Shown: in pieces, positions 24,720-35,081 of the stretch
How the letters are laid out: the number at the start of each line of letters is the position of its first letter
Position numbering within the stretch: the first letter of the stretch is position 1
Assembly: GCA_900155495.1 (NCBI GenBank)
Contig: FTLJ01000712.1
Coordinates: forward strand, 1 to 51,295
Direction of reading: 5' to 3'
Source of the DNA: Porogramme epimiltina
Taxonomy: Eukaryota > Basidiomycota > Agaricomycetes > Polyporales > Polyporaceae
DNA length: 51,295 bases
The notes under the pieces: model-generated
Databases searched by the model: none
The model's input: the letters and a program-made list of their open reading frames with translations, nothing else
Told to the model about the DNA's origin: nothing
Translations under genes and position numbers: made by a program

Positions 24720-24728
24720 TATATATAG
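24720..24728 (+). promoter_or_regulatory. TATA box of reductase copy A
   Basis: TATATATAG, 85-93 bp before the ATG at 24813. Strong TATA elements precede all three paralogues, unlike the housekeeping genes in the window, which suggests inducible expression. Confidence 0.75.
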
Positions 24729-24812
24729 AGTCGCTCCGACCTGGGGAAGGGTACAACCTTTCCCTCTTCCTCACAAGACCTGTATTCCTTAGCACATCAA
24801 ATACCCCCCACA

Positions 24813-26115
24813 ATGGCGACTCAAAAGGCACTCCTCCTCCCAGCGAAGCAGGGGAAATGGGAACTTGGCGAGTCCCCAATCCCGAAGCCCGGTCCGGACG
24901 AGGTCCTCGTGAAGATCATCGCTACCGCTCTCAACCCCGTCGATTGGAAGATCCAGGTCCTGGGCTACTTCGCATCCGAGTTCCCCTTCATCTCCGGCAC
25001 GGATGCTGCCGGGATCATTGAGGAGGTCGGTGAGCAAGTCACCGACCGGGCCAAAGGCGACAGGATGTAAGCGCCACCGTATCGCCGTGTGAGAGCCAGC
25101 CATGACGTCATCTGACTTCCCATATCCAGTTTCTTCCAAGGTTTCTTCAAGAACTCGTATGCCACTTTCCAGCAGTACTGTCTTGTCCCTGCGGAGATCA
25201 CTGCGAAGGTAAGAGCTACGAGGTCACACGCAGAAATCATCTGGATTGAATCTATTCCGACTAGATCCCGGAGAAATACTCGTTCGACCAAGCTGCATCC
25301 ATCCCACTCGGCCTCGCTACGGTGATTACTGGGATCTGGAACCATGACCCGAATGCAGGGACGGCCAACTTCCCTGCACCTTGGGAAGAGGGTGGTTCCG
25401 GTTTCAAGGGAAAGCCCACCTTCATTATCGGTGGCTCGTCTTCCGTGGGACAGTACGGTGCGCTTTCACTTATTCGGACGTCGGTGTGGGCGGTGCTGAC
25501 AAGCGGTCTCGGTCACTTCAACAGCGATCCAAATGGCGAAACTGTCCGAATTCTCCCCCATCATCGCAACCGCGTCCCTGCGGAACGAGGCCCTGCTGAA
25601 GTCCCTCGGTGCGACACACGTCCTCGACCGCAACCTCGCGCCGGAGGCGATTCTCGCCGAGATAAGCAAGATCACGGGCGGCACGCCCATCGAATACGTT
25701 TACGACTCTATCTCGCTCGCGGACACCCAACCCGTTGCGTACCAGGCCCTTGCTCCGGGTGGATCGCTGCTTCTCGTCCTCCCCGACCAAATTCCCGCGG
25801 AACTCAAGGCGGTCGGCGACGGGAAGAAAGTTATCAACGTCTTCGGAAACGTGCAGCCCCCGCAGAACCGGAAGATCGGGGTGGAAATGTACAAGAGGCT
25901 TACCGGGTGGCTTGAGACCGGCGCGCTTGTGGTTCGTATCTGGTTTTGTGTTCTGTGCGAAGAAGTGGGGGCTCTGGCTGACCGCATATATGCAGCCGAA
26001 CAACGTAGAAGTGCTTCCCAACGGTCTGGCGGGAATTCCGGACGGGTTGAAGAGAATGGAAGAGAATAAGGTCAGCGCAGTCAAGCTTATCGCTCGCCCT
26101 CAGGAGACACCGTGA
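24813..26115 (+). CDS. MDR-family zinc-independent reductase, copy A
   Basis: Five exons, 24813-25066, 25130-25208, 25265-25457, 25525-25931 and 25996-26115, give 350 residues, normal for the family. It is a medium-chain dehydrogenase/reductase of the enoyl-reductase/quinone-reductase-like group (ToxD/LovC type, often annotated zinc-binding alcohol dehydrogenase). The GroES-like N-terminal domain has KPGPDEVLVKI, ALNPVDWKIQ and FISGTDAAGIIEEVG. The Rossmann segment GGSSSVGQYA (about 167-176) fits NADP(H) binding. The Cys/His ligands of zinc alcohol dehydrogenases are absent, so zinc-independent hydride transfer is expected. The substrate is unknown. The C-terminus LARP-like QETP ends a domain shared with B and C. 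First of three tandem copies. TATA-driven, so plausibly inducible. Confidence 0.9.
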
Positions 26116-26709
26116 AAGAGTTGTCTCGGACGTGACCGCTTGCGCAGCTGTACTTGTATCTCCATTATTTGATGACCTCTTATGCGAGTAGGACGTGTAT
26201 GTTACTGGCAACGGACAGAGCAAAAATTCTACGAAGGTCTCAGTATGGCACCAAATGACAATCTGAGTGAATGGAATGACCGGCGACAGCAGTGACGTCA
26301 CATACTCATCAACCTTACCAATCCGGCCAACAAGTTGCTAAGAACGCTCTCTCCCAATATGCGACATGAAAATGAGGGCTGGTTCCAGGATACTGTTCAA
26401 CGTGAGGTGTCAGCCTGTATACCCTCGTATGCTTGCAGCTAAGCTTCGAAAGATCGCGGAGGAAGTATGTGCTACGGGATTGTGAGAAATCTCACTTGGC
26501 AGGAGGTGCGTGTAGCGCCACAACACCCACATTTTTCTCCGATTCTGCTCACGTGCAACCCCGGTCTACCAGGGAGTGTCCAAGGATAAGGCATGTAACT
26601 TTTCGCCACGAGAGCGTTCACAAGCGAAGGCCACAATCTCCACGAAGGCCACAAGATAGTACTTTCGCGGGGAGCTATGATGGTGACGTAGTATCAGCTT
26701 ATCACTCTG

Positions 26710-26826
26710 GGCAGGTTTCTCACAACGATCATGTTCGCAGTGCTTGCTAAGCGCAAGTTCCACTAGCATCGTCGCGATGCGCTTTCACAACCCGCTGCCT
26801 TTGCTTACGCTGACTAAGTGTTCCCG
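26710..26826 (+). repeat. Promoter duplication, copy B side
   Basis: Counterpart of 24536-24653: GGCAGGTTTCTCACA at 26710-26724, TTTCACAAC in the middle, and GCTGAC...TGTTCCCGA at 26808-26826. Spacing to the start codon is about 40 bp shorter than in copy A. Confidence 0.65.
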
Positions 26827-26875
26827 ACCTCGGTAAATCGTCACCGGAGCACTACGATCTGTAGACTGGCGAGCA

Positions 26876-26882
26876 TATATAT
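26876..26882 (+). promoter_or_regulatory. TATA box of reductase copy B
   Basis: TATATAT, 68-74 bp before the ATG at 26950. Confidence 0.7.
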
Positions 26883-26949
26883 TCGTTCCGATCGACCTGC
26901 TCATTTCCACATCATCTCCGCACCCAAAATACAGCCCAAACCCCTTGCA

Positions 26950-28233
26950 ATGGCGACTCAGAAGGCACTCATCATCCCGGAAAGGCAAGGTAACTGGGAG
27001 CTCAGAGAGGTCCCCATCCCGAAGCCCGGCCCAAACGAAGTGCTTGTGAAGATCATGTCCACTGCGCTCAACCCTGTTGATTGGAACATCCAAGTCTTGG
27101 GCTTCTATGCGACCAACTATCCCTTCATCTCGGGGGTGGACGCCGCAGGGATAATTGAGGAAGTCGGAGAACAAGTTATGGACCGAATGAAGGGAGATAG
27201 GATGTAAGTGCCTTCCATGTTATCACTCAGGTTCCCCTGTAGTAACATCCACTTTTAGCTTCTTTCAGGGTTTCTTCAAGAACTCGTACGCGACGTTTCA
27301 GCAGTTTTGCATAGTCCCAGCGGAGCTCACTGCTAAGGCGAGGGTAGATAGGGTCTCATTTGCCACCCAAAGTCTCATCGGGTTACCTAGATTCCAGGAA
27401 AGTACTCGTTTGACCAGGCAGCATCTGTTCCGCTTGGTCTCGGTACGGTCGTCACCGGTATGTGGAACCACCATCCGGAGGCCGCAGCTGCCGATTATCC
27501 CGCTCCCTGGGAGGAGAGCGGCCTGTCCGTAGCTAAAGGAAAGCCCACACTCATCATCGGGGGCTCGTCCTCCGTGGGACAGTACGGTACGCCACCGGTT
27601 CGACTGGCGTTTGAATCACGCTAACAGGCAGTTCCCGTCCGCACTGTTTAGCGATTCAGATAGCGAAGCTGTCAGGATTCTCTTCTATCATCACAACCAC
27701 ATCCTTACGGAACGAGCCTCTGATTAAATCGCTGGGCGGGACGCACGTCCTCGACCGCAACCTCTCCTCCGAAGCGACCCTGGCCAAACTCAATCAAATC
27801 ACCGGTGGCCGGCCGATAGAATGCATCTATGACGCCATTTCTCAGGCGGAGACTCAGCAGCTCGCCTACCGGGCTCTCGCACCCGGAGGCGTCCTGGTCA
27901 TCGTCCTCCCTGACAAGATCCCGGCAGAGCTGAAGGTAGAAGGCGACGGGAAGAAAGTCGTAATGCCGTTCGGGCTCGTCCACCTCCCGGAGAACCGGCA
28001 GGTCGGGGTGGACACGTTCAAGCGACTTACTGAGTGGCTCGAGACGGGCGTCCTCGTTGTGCGTGTCCTATTCAAGCCATAACGAGGGTTTTAGCTGACA
28101 TACCCCCCTATAGCCGAATAATGTGGAAGTGCTGCCAAACGGGTTGGCGGGAATCCCGGAGGGTTTGAAGAGAATGGAGGAGAAGAAGATCAGCGCGATC
28201 AAGCTCATCGCACGCCCCCAGGAAACCTTGTAA
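26950..28233 (+). CDS. MDR-family zinc-independent reductase, copy B
   Basis: Five exons, 26950-27203, 27259-27337, 27391-27586, 27652-28058 and 28114-28233, give 351 residues. Exon sizes match copy C exactly and copy A except for one extra codon in exon 3. Family features are as in copy A: ALNPVDWNIQ, FISGVDAAGIIEEVG, IIGGSSSVGQYA. The second intron lacks the GT donor: the position occupied by GTAAGA in A and GTGAGG in C reads GCGAGG here. Either it is a GC-AG intron or splicing uses GTAGAT six bases downstream (exon 2 ending at 27343), adding Ala-Arg in frame. Either way the gene stays intact. In the Rossmann segment this copy has AIQIAKL where A and C have IQMAKL. Confidence 0.87.
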
Positions 28234-28767
28234 CGGAACAATCTGGATATGTTCGTTTGCATGTCTGCGCTATCGAAGTGTGACGCCGCCCGCGAGCGTC
28301 TTGCGAAGAAGTCGGAGGCGTATATCCGGCGGCTGGCCCCGCGGATGAATTACTGAGTCACCGAGCAGTGCCCTCGGAGCATAGAGAAGTATGACCACAC
28401 GAAGTTCATCAGCACCGGGGCAGGGCCTCGCAGGGGACGAGACCCCACCGCCACCGCTGTCTAACCCCGACCGCACTGACACCTTAGCATCCCTCCGGTG
28501 GCGTCGGACGGGCAGGAGCGCCGTTGTAGATGGATTACGCCGGCGCCAGGGTGCGTCTTCCTCCCGCGCCCTCTCAACCCAGACTGTGCTGATCAGCTGT
28601 CCCCAGCCACGGTGAGCTGTCCACCTTAGACGCACTTCTATCGATCCCGCAGATGGGATAGAAGAACAAGGCGCACTTATATATACCTTCATCGCAGCCC
28701 GCAGCGGACACCCTAATACCCCCTTTCCCTCTCACCTGTCACATCTCTACCCCGCCAGACGACCCCC
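28234..28767 (+). other. Spacer and promoter of reductase copy C
   Basis: 534 bp without a supported gene. I do not see the promoter blocks shared by A and B here, although a TATA box is present at a similar distance. Confidence 0.6.
28678..28685 (+). promoter_or_regulatory. TATA box of reductase copy C
   Basis: TATATATA, 83-90 bp before the ATG at 28768. Confidence 0.75.
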
Positions 28768-30086
28768 ATGGCATCCCAGAAGGCACTCCTCCTTCCGTCT
28801 AAGCAGGGCGAGTGGGTAGTTGGGCAGTCCTCGATCCCGAGGCCTGGCCCGGACGAGGTCCTGGTCAAAATCATGTCCGCCGCGCTCAACCCCTCCGACT
28901 GGAAGATCCAGAGGCTAGGCGTTTTCGCGACGGAGTTCCCCTTCATATGCGGGACGGACGCTGCCGGGATCGTAGAGGAGATCGGCGAGCGGGTCACCAC
29001 CCGAGCGAGAGGCGATAGGATGTGAGTGCTTCGAATAGTGGTCGTGACGTCATGTGACTTATTGCTCCCAGCCTCTTCCAAGGGACCTTCAAGAAAGCGT
29101 ACGCGACGTTCCAGCAGTACTGTGTAGTCCCCGCAGAGATCACCGCAAAGGTGAGGGATACACGGGTGTGCATGGATCGCGGCAATAGACTCAATCTACG
29201 ATCGTGTGCAAACACCAGATTCCAGATAGGCTCTCTTTCGACCAGGCAGCTTCCGTCCCTCTTGGCCTCGCTACCGTCATAACCGGCGTATGGAACCACG
29301 ACACAACTGCAGCAACGCTAAACCACCCCGCACCTTGGGAAGAGAACGGCCTCACCGCCTTCGCAGGCCAGCCCGCGTTCGTCCTCGGAGGCTCATCTTC
29401 TGTAGGGCAATATGGTACGTCGCCTCTCCATGTACAGAAATTTCTGCGTTCCAAGCGGCCTGGCACCACACTCGTGTTCACCAACGCCCCCCTCCCGCCT
29501 CAGTGATCCAAATGGCGAAACTCTCCGGGTTCTCGCCCATCATCACGACCGCCTCCCCACGAAACGAGGCCCACCTCAAGGCCCTCGGCGCGACGCACGT
29601 CCTCGACCGCTCCCTCCCCCTCCCCACCGCCCTCGCCGAGCTCGCCAGGCTCACGAACGGCGCACCGATCGCGTACGCGTACGACGCCGTCTCGCACCCG
29701 GACACGCAGGAGCTCGCGTACCGCGCGCTCGCGCCCGGCGGCCGCCTGCTCCTCGTGACGCCCGACCGGGTCCCGAAGGAGCTCAAGGCGGAGGGCGACG
29801 GGAAGAAGGTCGTCACCGTGTGGGGCTCCGTGCACCTTCCCCAGAACAGGAAGGTCGGCGTAGAGATGTACAAGCGATTGACGGAGTGGCTCGAGACTGG
29901 CGTGGTGGTGGTGCGTTCAAAGTTTTCATTTCTGCTCACGAAGGTGTGCTCATTCGTCATGCGTAGCCCAACAACGTGGAAGTGTTGCCGAATGGCTTGG
30001 CAGGCATACCCGAGGGGTTGAGGAGGATGGAAGAGAACAGGGTGAGCGCGGTGAAGCTCATCGCTCGGCCACAAGAGACTCTGTGA
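28768..30086 (+). CDS. MDR-family zinc-independent reductase, copy C
   Basis: Five exons, 28768-29021, 29072-29150, 29219-29414, 29504-29910 and 29967-30086, give 351 residues with the same intron positions and phases as A and B. Family features: RPGPDEVLVKI, ALNPSDWKIQ, FICGTDAAGIVEEIGE and LGGSSSVGQY. Exon 4 is markedly more GC-rich than in A or B, with long runs of C-ending codons, and the N-terminal half diverges more (VVGQSSIPRPGP). This copy is therefore probably the older branch, with A and B separating later. The substrate is unknown. Confidence 0.9.
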
Positions 30087-30288
30087 AGAACGACATTTCG
30101 GTCACTGTTCAGCAACTTGTACTTATACACATCTGTTCGTCGTCTTCGCGGGTCTAACAGGGCTGGCGTGGGATCCATATAAAGCAACGAGTGAACTACC
30201 CTAATGAGAATCAGTATATGAACTATAACAGAGCATTATGGTATATGTATAAACAGCCAAGCAGAGCGTCACCTCAGCAAACATAGCA

Positions 30289-32326
30289 CTACAGCAGCAC
30301 CTCATGGAATGTCACGTTCTTCGTCACCGTCTGCCCCTCGCGCAAGCGCACCCTCGCATGGCTCCGGTGGCGGATCCGCGAGAGCGCCGTGTACAGCTGC
30401 CCGTGCGAGAACACTGGCAGCGTCAGGTCCACGCCGACGACGTCGAGCGTGAGGCCCTGGCACGAGTTGAACGTCGTCGCGTACGCGGGCGCGAGCGGGA
30501 ACTGCCGCCGCACGAGCGTGTGGCCCGACTCGAGGCGCGCCGTGAACGGGATCCTTGACACGAGCACGTCCTGCGCGTCCCTCCCCTCCCTCCCCTCGCC
30601 CCCGGGCGCGGCCATGGGGGGCGCGACGCCGCCGATGCCCGCGATGCCGCGCAGCGCGCGCACGGTGACGAGGTGCGGGCCCGCGCGCGTGACGAGCACG
30701 CGCGTGTTCTTGACGAGCCCGCGCTCGGGCGCGAAGTTGCACATCAGGCGGTACACGGCGTGCACCTTCACGTCGAGCATGTGCGCGGGCACGCCGGGGA
30801 GCGACGCGCGGCGCGCGTCCGCGAGCACGAGCGCGGGGTCCGTCACGTCGTCGCGCTCGGGGTCGTCCGGGTCCTGCGGCTCGAGCGCGTCCGCGGCCTG
30901 GTAGGTCTTCGAGGGCCCGTCGATGCGCCGGAGGATGTCGCGGTTGTACTCGTCGACCTGCATGTTCGTGGGCGCGAGGATCGCGCGGGCGAGGCAGCGC
31001 GCGGGGTCTACGAGGACGTCGTCCGGGAATACGAACTCGATGAGCTGCCGGCGGCTGCTGACGTGCTCGAGGAGGTTGAGCGGGACGGTGGGGCCCGCGC
31101 CGTCGCCGATGTCGTCGACGAACGCGGCGTAGGGGAGGTCCTCGGCGCCGCGCACAGGCTGGTGTAGGCGGAACGTTGCGATCCGGGGCCAGAGCGGGGA
31201 CGAACGGATCGACGCTTCGACGATGTCCTGGCGCGTGCCGTTGCGCACGACGGGGCACGTCTGGCGGAAGTCGCCGAGGAGGATGACGACCTTGCCCCCG
31301 AAGGGGAGGTTGTTGCGCATGACGCGCCGGCAGACCTCGTCGACGCAGTGCAAGACGGAGTTTTTGGTCATCGGGGCCTCGTCCCAAATAATAACCGAAG
31401 CTTCCTGTATGAGCTCTCCTCTAGGATCATGGGGTTGTATCGGCGACGTGAGCTTTTCGTTTTCGAGGCCTATTGGTATCTGAGGGAGCATGTGAGACGT
31501 CGAAAGGGACCATACCACGGGAGCTTCGCACCTTGAACATAGAGTGTGCGGTCTTGCCTCCTGGGTAGAGTTGCGAGGCGGATCCCGAAGAAGCGGTAGC
31601 GAGGACAACATGGCCTTCAGACCTTAACTTGTTGCATATCGCGTTCACCAGGAATGTCTTCCCTCGCCCCGCTTTTCCGTCCACGAACGCCCATAAAGGA
31701 CGCTTGTTGGCGACGGCGTCCATGACCTCGCTGTAGATCTCGTGTTGCTCCTTGTTCAGCGTGGCGACAGCATTGGCGGAGCGTGCCGCGAGGATGCCCG
31801 CCTGTGGCTCCCATTTCTCCAGCTCGACCGCCACCTCGCGACTATGGAACGATGGTTCGGGAAGGCGGTAGTACGCAAGGGACTTGCCATGCTCTCCTAG
31901 TGCTCTATCCAGCTCCTGTAGCGCCTCGTTCAGCCCAAGGTTGACGTTATCGTGCTTGAGGATCAAGTCGCGTGCAAGCGCGTCCTGGTAGTCGTTCCAG
32001 ATCTTGATTGGGGACGCGACATGGTCGTTGACAAGCAGGTGGACGAAGAACAGGCGGAGTTGCTCGGGAGTGTTGAGAGTTTGAAGAGCTTCCGTGAGAG
32101 CGTGTTCAACCTTGTGTTCCTCGCTGGCGTAGATAATGCCTCCGTTCCTCGAGGGCCCCGGAACGGGAAGCCTATTGGCTTGAATCGCGCGTGGGTTTAG
32201 AAAAGAGAGTGCGGCGGTCGAGTAGCAGCACGAACATGACGCGAGGGGAGGTGTCGTCTGTCTCTGGAAGAGGACTGTTTGTTGTGTTGTCAGCAGGAGG
32301 AAACCTTGCTGTTGGGAGACACGCAC
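30289..32326 (-). pseudogene. N-terminally truncated Helitron PIF1-type helicase
   Basis: Two coding blocks, about 32128 (open to 32326) to 31532 and 31479 to 30289, are joined by a 52-nt intron (GTGCGA to CTCAG). The family match begins near ASEEHKVEHALTEAL. All superfamily 1B helicase motifs are present: Walker A GKAGRGKTFLVN, Walker B VIIWDEAPM, LGDFRQTCPV, TFNSCQGLTLDVVGVDL and QLYTALSRIRHRSHARV. The ending TKNVTFHEVLL is typical of Helitron helicases. About 595 residues remain; full RepHel proteins are well over 1,000. The HUH Rep endonuclease and the upstream Helitron N-terminal domain are absent, and I find no ATG that would start a sensible shorter protein. The frame is undamaged and GC-rich, so truncation is recent or selection continues. 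It could not transpose alone. Flanking 30087-30288 shows only UTR-like AT-rich sequence. Confidence 0.8.
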
Positions 32327-33711
32327 AAGAGCGGAGGAGGCTGGACTGCAGCTGCAGGAATCCGCGAAAGTTGGCTTTCTTTATGACATTCCTCCACATA
32401 CGGCTGTATTCACGAGCGACGCGTGATTAGATGGAAAATGCAGAAGAGGGAGGAGCAGGAGTCGCGTTCGGGCGCTTCCTCGCGACAATATTTCTGCGCT
32501 GACGCGCTCCGGCCCGCCTCTGGTGCGGAGCTCTGAGAGCGCGTCCGACTTTCACGGAGTCGTACTGCTCTCCCATCCCAACCACGGCTGTTGTCCAGCA
32601 TGCGAACCGCTGATCCACTCGTATATCCACCATAAAAGAAGGGTGGAACGTTATATAGCAACCCCATGGAGCATGTCCCTCAGGGTCCTGTGTCGCAGGG
32701 GTATACCCCAAGAGATATCAAGATCCGAAAGGAAGGACCTCTCGTTCGTACATGACCTCGGAGATACGTTGATTCCATGCATCATATCCTGTCGATCTTG
32801 CCCTCCGTACCCTTGCAGGGTACTGACGAACGAATCTGGAACACTCCACGGGCGGCCGCGCACCACATATTATTAGCTGACGCGACCTCGTCCCACACAA
32901 AGTTGTATCCAATTCATTTGCAGGGCCCAACTTCTCTAACAAGTGCCGCATTACACGAGCCAAAGTTGGCCGCGCAGTCGCCAAGAACCCCTCATTACTT
33001 ACAACGGCAACGGCGAGTAGATTGGCTTGCTGGACAGTTGGGAGCTTAACGCCGCTGTGTGCAGGACGGCAAGCTGACTACCTCCCTGGTCTTTTCCGAC
33101 GCAGCGATGCTGTTAGCCGGCCATTCTAGCTGGAAATGATGACGGAGCCATGACGGGCGGGTCATAATAGAACACCAAAGAGTCTGTAGGGTCCGAAGGA
33201 AACTGCCGTAAACGTGGGGCGATGGGCAGCACGCTTCGGCCGTGAGGAGGTCTGGTGACATGTGGGGCGTTCAGATAGCAGGCCCACAGAGAGCCTCGCA
33301 GTCTGGCGGGGGCTGTTAACTTACCGCAGTGCAGCTAGGTCGCACCGTTATACGGTGTTCTAGTAGCTGCAGTTGGGCTAGAATCCGCACAGCGCGGAGA
33401 GAGGGAGGAGGAAGTTGACGAATGTGGCGCGGTGTGGCCCTGGGCGCTGGTGAGTGCCACAACGGTTGCCAAGTCTGACGCGAAGATGAGGCACGTGGTG
33501 CGGTGTCCGAGGTCCTGATGACCGGGGGGACCCCAGCGAAATGGAGATGATAACACGGGGCTGCGGCAGCCAATTGGCAGCCACCCGCCACCCGTCTCGC
33601 CTCCGACCACTGCCCGTGTCGCTCGCTGCTCGTTGCTCTCGCCCTCTCCTGCGCCCAGAACATCCCGTTCACACACAACCCGCTTACCCCTTGCAAACAA
33701 GTTGGCACCTC
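32327..33711. other. Intergenic, no supported gene
   Basis: About 1.4 kb between the helicase remnant and the antizyme gene. It does not contain the missing Rep part of the Helitron in any frame I can recognise. Minus-strand frames at 33316-33708 are Arg/Ser-rich. The last 100 bp is the pyrimidine-rich antizyme promoter or 5' leader. Confidence 0.5.
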
Positions 33712-35081
33712 ATGTCGAATTTGAATTTTTCACCCATGTTGAATCAACAATCTAGTATTCGCCCCACGTACGTCTCCATTTCTCGCCCCTACTCACTCTC
33801 CTCTCGCCCCCGTACGTTGTATCGTCCCGGAGTGAGAGGGGTGGGTACCTAGCGACGTCCACTCTATATCCCGTTAGCTCACCTCTTTTTCTACAGCAAC
33901 GGTCGTCAAACCGTTGGGGATGGGGCTTTCACAACCGACATGACTCCTAGCGTGATTGCAGTTTGCCGTATGGAGGGCATCAACTCCATGTACTACTACT
34001 CTACTACGTTCTCTGGTGGGCCCGGGGTGAGTATCAATGTCCTACCCTTGACGCTACATTGTTGCTGACCAAGTCCGGCCTCATTGCATATGTCCGCCCC
34101 GACCCCTCTGCCCAATGCTACATGTCGGAATTTGCACACACATACGTCCCCTTCCTACAGTGGCGGTTTTGACATCCCCACCGCAAAATGCCCTCCTGAT
34201 CGAGGGTCGTCAGACTGGGTGACAGACAGTCTGGCGCCATCTTCTCTCCCCCCGCTTTCCTCCTCCCCGACCCCCTCCTTCGTCTCCTCCAACGATTCCG
34301 CTGCCTCCACGCTTTCGTCTCTCGGTCCCCAATCCCACCCGTGTCTCAACAGCACCCACTTCTCCGCCCCGCCGTACGCGCTCCCCCCGACCCCGCCCCC
34401 GGAGGACTCCCCGCTCGGCCTTTCACCCGAGTTCCCGCTCGCCGCGCTGCCCAATACCAGCGCCCCGCGCGCGATCCCGGATGCGGCCAACGGCCATCAC
34501 CACAAGCACCACCACGCCAGCGCGCTCAACGGCGTGGGCAGCGGCAGCCTCGGCGGCGGCCGTGGCGCCATCGGCCTCGCGACGCCCCCGCTCACGCCGG
34601 ACGACGGCTCGTCGGGCGGCCGCGGGGGCTTCGCGGCGCTCGGCGCGAAGCAGTCCGCGTTTCTGTCGGTGCTCTTCCCGCGGAACGCCCTCGGCGCGGC
34701 ACCGTACGCCAGGAGCGTCTCGATCTCGACGCCAAACACCGGCGCGACGTTCGACGGCGTCGTGCTCTCGCTCCCCGGCAAGCCCAAGACGTTCTACGTC
34801 GACGGCAAGTGCGCGGCGACCGTCAATCTTCGCGAGAGGTGCGTGCTTGGCGGAATGTGGAGTGTGGATGACGTGCTCACCTCTTTTTCGCTAGTATCGT
34901 CGCCTTGCTGGACTTGGCGGATGAGCAGCTCGAGTGCAATGCGCTCGTCATTGCTCTCGAGCGTTCCCTGCCCACCCTCGGCGACCTCCTCCACTCGCTC
35001 ATGTATGTCGGCGGCACGGTGGTCACCAAACCGCCGTTCCCCACCGACCCCGCGTACGTGCTTGTGGGCATGGAGATTTAA
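33712..35081 (+). CDS. OAZ: Ornithine decarboxylase antizyme (requires +1 frameshift)
   Basis: Four exons: 33712-33767, 33897-34026, 34161-34838, 34895-35081. The zero frame encodes 65 residues (from MSNLNFSPMLNQQ to YYYSTTFSGGPGWRF) and stops at TGA 34170-34172. Skipping one base at 34170 enters a 284-residue +1 frame that runs to TAA at 35079-35081. The antizyme domain lies at the end (about residues 258-349): TFDGVVLSLPGKPKTFYVDG, VALLDLADEQLECNALVI, LGDLLHSLMYVGGTVVTK, AYVLVGMEI. This matches the ODC-antizyme fold across the 34838/34895 splice. Antizyme binds ornithine decarboxylase, sends it to the proteasome and blocks polyamine uptake. Its frameshift rises with polyamines, giving feedback control. 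Between the shift site and the domain lies a 190-residue Ser/Pro/Gly/His-rich insert, longer than in animals. The need for a shift is seen in the sequence; its regulation is known for the family. Confidence 0.88.
34167..34172 (+). promoter_or_regulatory. Programmed +1 frameshift site of antizyme (TTT TGA)
   Basis: Zero-frame TTT is followed by TGA. Slippage by one base gives TTT then GAC and continues into the antizyme frame. The site is 6 nt after the exon 3 boundary, so it forms only after splicing. A second stop of the canonical antizyme type, TCC TGA T at 34194-34199, lies 24 nt downstream in the same zero frame and leads into the same +1 frame. Confidence 0.7.

Larger units (their letters stand above)
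24337..24812 (+). other. Promoter region of reductase copy A
   Basis: Holds the CEX1 3' UTR at the left and the copy A promoter at the right. The right part contains two blocks also found upstream of copy B: GGCAGGTTTCTCACA (24536-24550) and a GCTGAC...TGTTCCCGA block (24635-24653). Confidence 0.7.
26116..26949 (+). other. Spacer and promoter of reductase copy B
   Basis: 834 bp. The left half is copy A 3' UTR and unassigned DNA; frames at 26433-26750 are not convincing. The right half carries the duplicated promoter blocks (26710-26826) and the copy B TATA box. Confidence 0.6.

Noticed and set aside
30289..32326. Host PIF1 telomere/DNA-repair helicase
   Set aside because: The N-terminal region (ASEEHKVEHAL, LRLFFVHLLVND) and the end TKNVTFHEVLL match Helitron helicases rather than cellular PIF1.
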